A DNA stretch of 64,000 bases from Tyto alba (Eukaryota > Chordata > Aves > Strigiformes > Tytonidae), in the NCBI RefSeq assembly GCF_018691265.1, contig NW_024881282.1, forward strand, positions 51,839,122-51,903,121, given 5' to 3'. Shown one piece after another: positions 49,484-61,700 of this stretch. Position 1 is the stretch's first letter. Each line of letters opens with the position of its first letter. The notes under the pieces are model-generated. The model saw nothing but the letters and a program-made list of their open reading frames with translations. It made no database searches and had not been told where the DNA came from. Both the position numbers and the translations under genes were made by a program.

Positions 49484-51542
49484 ACCAAAAGGATGCCTAA
49501 ATAGTATCGACTCAGTATTGGCTGGAGCTTAAAATCTGCCATCTGTGTGGCAAACATTCCTGCACACCTCCTTCTCCCTTTTTCATCCTTGTAACCACAG
49601 TGTTGGCTGCAGTGAGCCATGTGTCTGAAAACCCACCGGCTTACCACAGTAAACAGGCTGATGTGGATCACTGGGTCTCCACAGATTTTTATTCATCCCC
49701 AGGAAGAACTCTGCAGCTCAATTGCTATTGGTAATCACCAGGCTCACTGATAGATGGGAGGTGGATAGCTTTATAGCCACTGCAAAGCATTACAATAGAT
49801 AAGATTACTATAAGCCATTATTTTCTTTTTAATAGCTTGCTCAATATTTTATCTCAATTAAAAGATTCACCACTCAGCAATAGTAAGATAAAATTAACTC
49901 TTGTTACTAGTGTGGCACAGACCGTAAATATTATGTGGCGTCCATACATTTCTAGACAACAAGCAGATTTAGAGATTTTTGCAGGATGAAATACTGTTTC
50001 TATCCCTGATTGCATTAGCTTAAAGTCCTGGAATCTGTATTCCAGATGTCCAAAATTAATAGGATTATTTTATAAAAGTGTGGACAGATTTTAAGAGCAA
50101 CGCCCTGATAAAGATGTTTGCAGTCTTCACGATGCTTTTTTTTTTTTTTTAAATTTCCATCTCAAGTAATGGTTCTCTGGTCTTACATGAGTTTCATCTA
50201 GTTATCACAGATCACAAGAGAGTCATCATTTTCTGGGAAGTGATCATGTACTCATTTAGATTTCCAGGCCTTTTTATGCACTCATGCTGGAAACATAATG
50301 AATGCTTTAGGTGGAATCTTCATAAACTCAGTGAGGTTTATTTATAAGTTATCATGTCAAAAGTGATCATTGCAGTTTATAGAAACTCCCAATTTTCACA
50401 CACACATGTACACATATAGACATGAAGTGCATATTTGATATATTTGTTATTTATGTCTGTGTGCCTGTATAGACACAACTGTGATGCATTTGGCTAATAT
50501 TAAAGATTCAGAATAAAGTTGAGGAGTGTAAAGGCTGACATTTCTTGTTTATATTTCATTTTGAAGCTGATGGCTAGATGAGCATGAATTTTCCTTTTCG
50601 TTTGTATTTATCCCCATAGCATATTAAAAAGACAGTTTCCCTTCATTTCTACTTTGAATGTGTCTGGTGCCCTCAAGTGAAACCACTGACTCATGCTCCT
50701 TCAAAAGCCGCTGGTGATTGTTAATTCAGGAAACTAGATGTAAGAGAAAACACTTGGCTTTGCTGTCTTGGAGCAAGTTAAAATCAAAATCCTCAGCCAT
50801 AGGACCGTCTTCTCATAACACATTCCAAGGACTGACTTTCTTTTTATTGGTTGGCTTGTAACATGTTGTAGGCAAGTATTTTTCCCTACATCTACTTTGT
50901 GGAATTAGAGCAAAGCTGCTATATCTCACACACCATGTCAAACACACCTCAGAGGTGGCTGCTGCAGCACTTCTGCAGGGAATCCAGACAGACCATGTCT
51001 TCCAAGTCGTACTTGGTCTCTTTGATTTTCATAATTCGTTTCCCAGATCTTAGCCAGAGGGGAGAAACTGAAATATGCCTTTCATATTCCAAGATTACTC
51101 TAAGAAAAAAATAATTGGCAGGAGCTGAAAAAATACATTATTATTTTTAATACAATGAAAATAATTGATTAACTTCTATTTTTTATACTAGTTGCAATAG
51201 CACAGTGGCTTAAGTATTGCAGTGGCTCTCACAGTGATCTGTGGTTTTCAGTTTGTCCTGTTCTCCTGTATATGAGAAAAAGAGATTAACAAGGAACAAC
51301 CAAGAGTTATCCTTCATGCAAAGTTTTTGCCCATCATTTTCATGGAAGACTCGTTTTGGTCCTAAAACCAGGATTAGAAGAAGCTTTCCCATGTAAATCC
51401 TACATCACTTCATACTTACTGGTGGCAGCAGCATCCTTCCCCCTCCTACACAGGCCAGTAATACAGAGGCGGTAACTGAGAATTCCCATCCTAAAACTAA
51501 AATGACCTGAATAACTCCTCCCATGTATTATCTCATGAAAAA
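49484..51542. other. Unassigned AT-rich non-coding sequence
   Basis: AT-rich with a T-run at about 50139-50152 and a CACACACA/ATGTACACATATAGACATG patch at 50398-50430. No gene or repeat family. Confidence 0.55.
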
Positions 51543-51555
51543 TTGTTTTGTTTTG

Positions 51556-51586
<31 letters not shown>

Positions 51587-51668
51587 TAAAAAAGAAAGAA
51601 TAAAAAAAAAAGTTTGGTTTTTTTTTTGGTGTGTTTTTTTGTTTGTTTGTTTTGGTTGTTTTTTTTTC
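51543..51668. repeat. Compound (TTTTG)n / poly(T) / (TTTG)n microsatellite
   Basis: About eight TTTTG units (51543-51581) lead into TTTTTTT and an A-rich segment (AAAAAAGAAAGAATAAAAAAAAAAG), then T-runs with (TTTG)n and GGTT to 51668. It is the same pentanucleotide as at 14.17 kb. The A-rich segment within T-rich flanks could form a foldback. Confidence 0.93.
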
Positions 51669-53743
51669 CTGCAGGTTTTCTTTCTATATATTTCTTGAAC
51701 TTCAGTACCTAGACAGCTTTGCATATGTGTATTGATGCTTCAGGGAGTGCTGATAGAAAACACAGTATTTTAGCTCATTATTTTTAATTCAATTAATAGA
51801 AACCAGACACCAGGCTTGAATCATCCCTCCTGCCTTTCATCATGAAGACAAATGTCTTAAACGGAGATGGGCCATTATATATTCTCTATGCATAAACCAG
51901 AATGCCTAAAAATAGCTTCAGCAGAGAAACATAATTGGAAAACCTTCTTCCTTCCAGGCTATGTTTGTTTATTGGATAACAACCCTCTCTGTAGAGTAGC
52001 CTGCTGGAATAAAATATACACATTCCATGAGCTCTAAAAGAAGACCAATAAAAATGAACCTCTGTTAGCCCTGTCAGTGCATAAACACAGCAGTATGCAG
52101 CCCATGTCTCTAAAACCTGTACCTTAAATTCTTAAGAAAGACATGAGATTGCAGAGAGTGTAAGTAGAGGGTGTAAGTAGAATAATAAGCATGGTCATAG
52201 CAAAGATGTTAATTCCATCTTTTTTCCATACATTTACTGTTTTTACTCAGATAATAGTCTGGTTTTCCTTCCTTTATTTCCTCTATCATGATTGAGCCCT
52301 GAGAAAACCTAAGGTTTTGTCTTAAAACATTGTGTGAGTGGGAGTTATGTCGTCTGGACTGATAGTCAAGATGTGGACAGCTGACCTACTCACCCCAGCT
52401 CCCTTCATGATTCACTGAGAGAAATAGGCACATTTTAGGGAGTAATTCATTAACTTCATTTTAAGAATTTGCTGTAGGGTAGGTGAATCATTCACATAGG
52501 TGAATTTTTTTCTCCAGAGAGAGCCTAAATGACTAACTCAGATGGGACACTTACATTGAATATGGTTATTTCTTTCTGTCGGCATCTGCTGCCATGAAAA
52601 TCCTCAGTCCAGGGTAGCATCCTCTTTGGTCAGATGTGGAATGCTCATTTCCTATCTTCTGGGTGGCTCCTGGGCAGGGAGCTCAAGCGTGAGCTCATCA
52701 CAGAGACACAGCATGTGTTGCTTGACCATTTTATGCTAGCTAATCATTTGGGCAGAGAGAGGATTAGTTAAAATGGGGAAGGCAGTGAGGGGAACAGCGG
52801 AGGAGAAACAAGTTGCCAGTGTCTTCTTTATGTTTTTCCCTAGAAATTCAGACTTGCATTTTTCTCCCTAGGCTGCCTTGACTGTTGGGGAAGAGATTAC
52901 AAAATAAATAATGAAACAACTGGAACTATCCATGAAACAGCTGCAGTGACAACTTCCCAAGGGCTGCTTGGGAAATGCAAAGGAAAACCTTGCATTACAC
53001 TGCCAAATCTAGGAAAATATTTTTATGAGACCGAAGCCATGATAGCTCACCCCAGTAGCATAATCACATCCTTCCCTTCACTTACTCTTATTACACAGTG
53101 GTATGGATTTGATTATTCTGCCAGCAAATACCCTACATCCTTGAAATTGATGAGTATGACATGTTTAGAAATAAGGAGAACGCCAATATGTTAAACATAA
53201 TTCACATAAAGCTAATAAAAAGAACAAAAATAATTTACATATTAATCACAGAGTTCTAATCTGCCAGAAGACAGCAGAGAAATTGATCTCTCACAAGTAC
53301 GGACTGAGAAAGTAGGTTGAAGAGGGAACTGAGCTCAAAGACAGGACGTGGCGTGACTTTCATCACATGCAGCCTGAATTTAAAAGCTACCAATTTGGTA
53401 GGGAGAAATCCATTAGCCACAGTGCATCAGCCTTTGCCGGGTACATGGGGATTCCATAGCTCCTCTGAAAAAATTCACACTGACTGGGACAAAGAGCTGC
53501 TTATACATTGGTATCAATGAGAAATCCCATATAACCTTAGCGAAATAGGCACACACTATGGTCATTTTTAAAATTACTAGATAAATTATGGGGTGAGAAG
53601 TTAAAGAGCAGCTCAGAAATGCTAGTTGATCTTGTTCCTGAACTTAGTGGTTATTGTATCCTTTATTAGAAAGGCTCTCAAAGCAGTTGTCAAGTGTGCA
53701 TGTACGAACTCAGGCACACAGTTCTGGCAGCTGAACATTGTAT
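51669..53743. other. Unassigned AT-rich non-coding sequence
   Basis: No gene or repeat family. A tiny duplication GTGTAAGTAGA occurs at 52158-52168 and 52171-52181. An 82-codon plus frame at 52946-53194 has no recognisable feature. Confidence 0.55.
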
Positions 53744-53772
53744 TTGTGTATGTGTGTGTGCATGTGTGCACA
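53744..53772. repeat. Imperfect (TG)n microsatellite
   Basis: TTTGTGTATGTGTGTGTGCATGTGTGCACA: about ten TG units with interruptions. Confidence 0.85.
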
Positions 53773-56700
53773 TACATTGGAAAAAGGATGAGCTGAAATT
53801 AATGACTTTGCTTCTGGAATTAAGATTCCCAGGGAGGCTAATTACAGCATACCATTGCTAGTAAGCAGGTATAACATATGGAAGTACACACAGAAGTATT
53901 GTTAATACACCAACACAGATCGCTATATGCAGTGCACACCTCCACAGATTATTTAGGTTTGATTGTAGAGAGATGCTGTCTATCAGCAGAATATTAATTA
54001 TGCCATCATTTCAGAAAAAAAAAAGGAGTTCTTGACTCACAAAGGGCAAAATGAAGGAAATCGGGCATGGTATCTGCCCTCCACCAATTCCCCTAATGCC
54101 AATGGTGTCTGGCCATTTATATTTTGAAATCTTAGCTATTTCACCAGTTCCTGCCCTTGAAAAGTCATTACTGTAGCATAAGATCATGTGCTTTTACTAG
54201 ATTATGAATGTTACCTGAATTTTTAGCTGAAGTGTTCCATATGGGTTCAGTGTCTCAAACTAAACAACCTCTTGTTTTGTAATCTCTGCAGAGAACAGTC
54301 TGGCTGTTTCTGAGAGAGCTGATTAAAATAGGGACCTTTGTTTACTTCAGAGGGGAAGAAAAAAGATTATGGTAACTTTTTTAAAGTGGTCCCGTGCCTG
54401 TAGGAGACTGCAAAATTTAGCAAGGTAAGACTTCCTCCCTAATTTTAAGAATATCCATGAAATTTTAAGGCTTAGTTTTTCTATATGGCTACCACTAACT
54501 GTTTTGACAGAGTGTGATTCCATCCCTTCTTTGAAATGAGAGTATCTAAACAAAAGAAAGCAACAGTCAGCCAAGGAAAAATTAGTCCACCTTTGTCTTC
54601 CTTTGCCTAAGCATGCACTGCATGAAACAGAGCTTTCAAGGTAGGGTCCGTCAGTACAGAGGGAAGCAAAGAAGAATCTGAGAAGAGGCAAACCCTACAA
54701 CAAATCCAATATCCTTAGCATTATTACATAGATCTTCTGCTATAAACAATGAACAAAGGTAGAAAGCAAAGCTTTTACTTTATACTGACTCACATAACCA
54801 GTAATTTTTTATCCATCTCAGTCTTGAGAGCCCAGAGAGTTGGCCTTTTCATGTGAATGCCGGTCATGACCTATGATACATGCAATATGCCTTTTAATTT
54901 CAAGCAGTCTTTTGAGGCACATCCAGGATTGCCCTCCACGACCAGTCATAGTAATAGACATTTGAAAACAGTTTAAAAGAGACAATTCTGATGACTCCTT
55001 TCCTGATACTGCTTCACCTGATCAGAGAACAAGGAAGGGGAGAAGGCAGTCTGGAAATCTGACTATCTAAATATCAATCACATGCAGGGGTGGGCTGGGA
55101 CCCCACACATAATGGAAGTGGGGTTTACAAGGTGTACAGACATTAGCACGCACAGATGTAGGTTAGAAATTATCAGGTATTTCTTTTGGTGCCTGCAGAA
55201 TGCATACGCAAGTACATGTATTGTCAGAGGTCAAAGGAGACTACTTCAGATCCACTTACTCTGTGATGGGATGTAGTTTGTGGGAAGGGAATAATTTAAA
55301 GAGGTTTATTAAGAACTCTTCATGCTGAAGAATATCACACGTTTTCCCCTGCCTCCTTCTGTGGCCTGTAATTTGGACCTATAACACAAGGTAGGCCAGG
55401 GCACTTTGGTAGTTACCATATTGAGAACAGCTGTTGCTTCAGGCACTGCTGACATAGATAACTATGGGCCAGCATGTGCTTTATTTAGACAAATTAGGTC
55501 TGTCTGATGCTGCATAAAATCCCATTGAGACAGTTTATTCAGAATAAGTCAGGTCAGTGACTTTGGCTAAACGTGCATAAGAAGGTAACAGTGGAAAAGA
55601 ACAAAGTCCATCAAACCCAGAGGTTAGACCCAGGACCAGTTGTTTGTGGATGCTTAGAACAGAGTTTAAAAAACAGCTTGGCCAGGGTGGTTCCTTTCTT
55701 AAAATATCCTCCAGCCTAAGCAGTCAGCTAATTCTTGAGCCAAAATGAGATTTAAAATTAGAGGACCAAAGTTTGCACTGCATTTGAGATGTCTGAAAGA
55801 GATCAGTGTTATTCTAAAATGCTGAACACAATTCTGCAGGTACAGAAATACCTACATTTCACTACAATTTTTCCGTTTAACTCACTTTAGGGTTGAGGCT
55901 CTGATAGGATTTTACACTACTCCCAAATTAAGTCCCTGAAGTAGATTCTGTTATCACCTAGAACAATTAAAATGGCATTTTCAAATACTTCCTAAATCTA
56001 TGGCCCCAGTCTCTCAGAAGTCCCGAAGCTGAGAACAGGGAAGAAGTTCTGAAGGTGGGAACGGGGAAGAACAGGCTGAATCCAGGAAACATTTTATCTC
56101 CCAGAAGGTAGACAAAGAGTTTGTCCAAATGCTAACACAGCTTAGAAAGGGATGAGGACCATCTTTTAGTGCCCTGGAGCCCTTGCCAGATTGGAGTGTG
56201 AGGCTGCTTAGCATCAAGGGGGCAGATTGTCCAGCTCTCTAGGAGATAACTTGATTTCCACCCGCTTACAAGTCTAAGCACTGCAAACTGGCCCCTTTGT
56301 CACTGCAGCTGGCTAGTGAAAGCCCACAATACCTCTCGCCAGGTCTCTGAGCCTCCCTGGGGTACAGGGAGGTTGTCCCAAAGGCAGCAAGCTCCATGGT
56401 GTTTGTGTCACTCATTGTGACTCTGGGATCTAGTTGTTTAACAATAAAAACATTGAATGGCACTGAGTCTAGAAGAGCTGGTGGTGAGAAGGCAGGAATA
56501 TGAATGGACACACTTGACATGTCTCTTGGAAGAGATGAAGTAGAAAGAAGTGACTTGGATCCACATCTTACCATAACTAATCCTGTATCTTATTATTCCC
56601 TGTCTGAGACCAAGCGTGTTTCGGATGGAGCACTTTGCATGTAAACCAGTGCAGCCTTCAGTCGGGGTTAGCCAAGGGAGGTTCATTTTCTGGAAATGGG

Positions 56701-58270
56701 AAAGGCACGCTCTGCCTCTCTAAAGACTTCTCTACAGCTGTCACTCATGGCAGAGGGAAGGAGCCAAGTTGCACCAGGCAGTACACATTTTTTTAATAGT
56801 TTTGGACTGTCAACAGCTGGTGGTTTCTGTTCACAGTCAACAGTCTGCCAGAGCTTGTCTATTTTGGGTCTGTATTTGCCCCCAGTCTGACTCTGGTGGA
56901 CTCTCAGGCAGGGGTTCAGTTCTGTCCACAAGCCTTTGGAGTCAGCAGAAACCCATTTCCAAGCCATCCATGAAATGGAGCAAGTAGTTAAACAGAATAA
57001 TCTTCCTTGTGTGCACCTCTCCTCCCTGGAAAGCAACCACCTTGTGCTTCAGGATTGCCCGCCTATGAGCCCTGTCCTGTCCTGTTTCCAGGGCCTGTGC
57101 TTGGAGTTTGTTTGTTCATGTTTATAAAGTTCAGTTGAATTTAAGTCTTCTAAATTTCATCCCAGTGAATAAAAGAGAAACTAAAGGTTTGACTGAACTT
57201 TTCCCTTCCTTTCCACCATGGTCTGCAGGTGAAGGATACTTTCTCCTTATGCCTGTATGTGGGCTTTAGCTGGCAATAATGACTGAGAAAACTCAGAGAA
57301 GAGATGCGGATGGAATAGCACTGCAGAATACCCTGCATCATAAAACAGCAAGATTTTCTATTAAGGTCACTTTGCCCATGGGAGAAGTTTGAAAACCCTT
57401 CCTTCGGCCTCCCACAGTCACATAACTATGTTACCTTTTCAGGAACAAAAAACTTCACTATTTTGGGCACCTGGAGACACGCACCAGACAGAATAGGCAT
57501 GCCCCACTACTGAGACATATGCTGCCATGCTATGGGAGAGCAGGACTGGTGCTCAATCCTGCAAAACCAAGAACTATTCAGGCATTTCTGAAGAAGACAA
57601 AGCACCTTTCTGAGGTAACTCATTTACTTGGAGACCTATCAATTTGAGGGTCTTCTCCCTTCATCTCTGCACATCCCAAACTCTTCTCTTGCATCTCTAA
57701 TAAGCCCTTGGACGTGCAGAACTGAAGTCCAAGCCCACAGTTTCAATGGAATTACACGGCAAACAACTGCAGCTTGCTTTGGCTATATGAGTGCCTTAGA
57801 ATCTAAGAGGGGAACATGAAATAAGCCTCAGGCTGCATACACGATTATTCCAGTATAAACTGGGATCATTCATTTCCATACAGAGCAAAATAGGTTTGAT
57901 TTGATTTGACAAGGCTCTTTCCAATGTGAGTAGCTTTATCTTGCTAAGCTTAACAGAATGAGACTGACAAAGTGTTTCCCTTGAAACACTTTCTGAGAAC
58001 ATTTGGGCCTTTATTTCAACTGTGCTTCCTTGCTGAACAAGAAGCTTTGTTCTGCAAGCAGAAATATAGTAAATACAGTAGCTCTAGCCAAGGGGATGCT
58101 GGTCAGAGAGTGGTTAAGCCTCAACCCAGTCTGGTGGAGATGCAGAGGAGCCAGATTTTGGCTCTAGCCAGCCATCTGGGAATTTCCTAACACCCCATGT
58201 ACCAGGAGCATCCAGGACTGTCAGAGATGAGGGGATCTAAAGGACACAGCTCCTGCTCCTCTCATCTCAG
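53773..58270. other. Unassigned non-coding sequence
   Basis: No gene or repeat family is supported. AT-rich up to about 55000, mixed afterwards. Frames of up to 117 codons (54347-54691 and 56683-57036, both minus) show no domain and no clear splice frame. Confidence 0.55.
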
Positions 58271-58334
58271 CTGTCATGGGTGCTGCAGATGATACAGATC
58301 ATGGCCATTCTGGGTGCACAGACTAGCATAATGG
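58271..58334 (+). other. Exon-like segment A (64 nt)
   Basis: Preceded by a very good splice acceptor (CTCCTGCTCCTCTCATCTCAG) and followed by a good donor (ATGG then GTGAGTCTC). Only one of three frames is open across it (LSWVLQMIQIMAILGAQTS...), ending with one base left over. The peptide is not recognisable. It may be an exon of an unannotated transcript, coding or non-coding, or coincidence. Confidence 0.18.
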
Positions 58335-58609
58335 GTGAGTCTCAGATGACCCTTCCTCTTCTGTTCTGAGCAGGAGTCAGCCACAGGCGGATGCTGGGCT
58401 TTGTTCCCAGGGACTAGCATGTATAATATAGTACCAATTACATGTAAGTCGTTTTAAGAAAGGCAGTCCCCTGCAGGAAGCTTTTCACTTAGGGCAGGAA
58501 CACTTCTGATTCAGTGTCTGAGACACGCAAAGTCACCTATGGATTGCACAGGGTATAGGGCTATTGAGCATCATATTTCACATCTGCTTTCTATTCTTGA
58601 ACCTAACAG

Positions 58610-58717
58610 CTTTCTCCCTGATCCACACATCTCAGAGCAGATGCATCTATGACAATGCAGGTGCAATCACCAAAATACTGCCCCCAAAGATGACAACAGA
58701 TAGACAAGGACACACAG
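58610..58717 (+). other. Exon-like segment B (108 nt)
   Basis: Acceptor TTCTATTCTTGAACCTAACAG and donor CACACAG then GTGAGTGG bound a 108-nt segment open in a single frame (FSLIHTSQSRCIYDNAGAIT, then KILPPKMTTDRQGHT). That frame is the one that continues segment A if the 275-nt interval is removed. The length is a multiple of three. No family is recognised, and no convincing next exon was found downstream. Confidence 0.2.
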
Positions 58718-61700
58718 GTGAGTGGCTTAGGAAGATGATAAAATGGCTGGTGTCTGCCTAATCTGTTAGGTTTTCCCTGTCTCCCATTTTCTGGAACAGT
58801 TTAGATTGCACTGAATCAACTTGTTTGTTACTTCAAAATTTTCCTGGCTATCAATATCAAAGAGCATAAAACACTGATCCAGGTCATGCTCTGCCAGGAC
58901 TTCTGGGGAAGCACAGTACAGATGGGACTTTTAGAAATGAAGGTGGACTCTGCCATTGCGGTTTCTAATCTAGTCCTGCATGACAAGATGCAGAAAACAG
59001 TATTTATTATACCACACAGGCAGTTAGACAACTCCATCTTTGAGATTCCTGGGGGCCGGATTTGCTGCCGGGTCCAGGCAGCCCTCTGCCAGGAGCCTTG
59101 CCAGGCAGGGATGCTGCAGAAGCAAGAAGCTCCAACTCCGGACCAGAACTTACCAAGGAGGAGGTGTTTGAGGAGCTAGAAATGGGATTGCTTTAATTTG
59201 GTAGCCAAGGAGGCCCAACAAGTGAGCTTAGCTGCTATCTTCACTTGGAGGCAGCTGAAGGAAACTTCTGGCCCTTCTCCAGCTGACCAAAGCCAGGCCC
59301 TTGTGCTAGAGGTGGCGGATTTTAAAAACAAATCATTCTGATCAAGAATATTGTTATACAATTAAGTGTGCAAGACCTGGCAACATTGCCTGCATATTCC
59401 TTATAAAACTCAAATATAATCACCGAGAGAATGTCAGCGTATCATCTGAAAAACCTGCCTGAGTCCCACCTGGTACTTCAAAACAGCATCTCCAAGTACT
59501 TATGGCTGTGGGTCTTCCTGCAGGAGCTCCCCTCCCAGCAGCATCACACCACAGGGCAAGAGGCAGAACATCATCGCTCTCCATGTCCTCTGAGCAAGGC
59601 AGCGGCGCGACAGGCAGCCAGCCACCTCTTCATCTGTTGCTAAGGGAACATGGGGAGATGAGCTATAATTATACCAATAAAGTGTGAGAGACAGCCAGAG
59701 AGAGAGAGATGCAGAATGGGCATTCATGACGGTTCCTTCTTTATTTTTATTTTGTTTATTGCTCTGTAAATCACTGATGGAAAGCATCCAAAACATTTCA
59801 CATGTTGGTGGGTGACTGAAATATAAGTGGGGCCTTTTGTGCAGAAACACCAGCATCTTCCTAAACACAATGAGATGAGAAAAATTTATCTCAGCCATCA
59901 GCACCTCCCCAGATGAAATGCACAGAATTGGAGCATTTAACTAAAAAAAAAAAAAAAAAAAAAGAAAAAAGAAAGAGAGGAGGAGTTAATGGAATATGAC
60001 ATTATTTAGGGCTAGGTTACACCCTGAGGAAGGAAAGTCCCCTATTCTGAACACCAGCTTGTGTAGCTTTGCAGAGGGAATTGTGCTGTTTCAGCTAGGG
60101 CTTTCCTGGGGACCCAGCCTCTCAGGATGGAAAACCAGCCTGGAAATGGTATTGGACTTCCCATCCCACTGTGAGAACCCATCATTTGTTGAAGGCAACC
60201 CATCCTGCCTTAGCTATGGGAGCCTGGGACAGTTTCATGTTGTGTCCCCGGTTGGTACTTAGGCTTTAGGGGAAGGAGAGCAACTGGATCACATCACGAT
60301 GCCTTGACCTGTTGCTGTCTCACCAGGGAATCCAGCGCAGCCTTCCACATTGAATAAACAATTAATTTCCCAATGTTTAATCACTACTCCACAGTCTTTA
60401 CAAAAACATGCTTATTGTTTGTCCTAAAACACACCCTTTCTGGAAGAATACAGTCTGTTACTGTAAGTCTTACTCTTCTGAACCACTTAATGCAAGTTAC
60501 AGGGAGACACTTAATCCGGGAACAATCTGAGTCACTCTCATGTGGGTAGGTGCCTGGATTAGTAGGACAGTAGCAAAGAATGTGCTAAAAGGAATGGAAA
60601 AAAAGAGGGAGAGAGAGGTTAGAAGGTAATTACAGATATTTAACAATTAGTGGGTTCGGTAGGAGCTGCTGACTCAGAAGGCACTGCACCTCACAAAAGT
60701 GGTGGTGTGATCTGCACCTCGCTAGGGACAAAGAAACGCTTCCAGCATTTGAAAGGCAAGCACAATCCCCTGCTGTATTTGTAACTGCAACAGAACAAAC
60801 CACCACAGTGATTATTCTTTGTGTCCAGAAGTGGGGTGGGAGCCAGGTAATGCTGTTCACATGGCCTGAGGTCTGCTCCAGCCCTGACTGCATTCAGGGT
60901 CAGAGGGTCAGCCCTGAACAGTCGGTCTGCTCTGCTCTGCAAAGGGCAATGCCCACGGGTTCCACCAAACTGATAAACTGGCATACCCATCTTTTTTCTT
61001 AAATTCTTTGTTTCCTCTACATTGGTAAAATGGATATATTTTAGCAGCACCATTCTGATACTGCTAGAGAGGGTGCAATGTCAGGGTAGTCTGGAAAAAT
61101 AAAAAATAAGTGCCCCCCCACCCCAAATGATAATATGCAACATCTATTGAGTATGTGACCAGATCAAATCTCAGATCAACAGACACAGCCCTGCTGATTT
61201 TGCCCAAATTGTAGATGGCCCTCCGATGTTACAGCATGGCTCTGTGCTCAGTGCATGCCTCTGTCTGCCATCACTATAGGAAACAAAAAAGGGAAATTTC
61301 AGCTCTGCGCTAACTCTGCCAAACCAGGCAGCACTGCAGCAAGGAATCTGGTCCTACATGGCTACACTCCACTGGGAGACAGGGTGCTTGCCACCGCCCG
61401 TTTCTCTTACTGTCAAACGTATGTATTCATGCCCACACATTACTTAATTACTGACCTTAATGAAACATGTCAGTACAATGCAGTTCTCTCAAATTCCTTT
61501 TAACTTACACATGCTGAATGCTTGGGGTGAAGCTATTCTAAACAGTTTGCATAATTTCATATGTGTCATTCCCAAGAACCACTATGTATTTTAAACAATA
61601 TGAACTGGGATAGAGAGCCGATGAAGTTAAACGAAGCTGGCAAATGATAGTGAACTGGACACGATTTAACAAATATGTCCTGAAAGGACAATATTTATGA

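Noticed and set aside
59943..59985. Processed pseudogene tail
   Set aside because: A run of A is present, but no gene-like body, no properly placed poly(A) signal and no flanking direct repeats.
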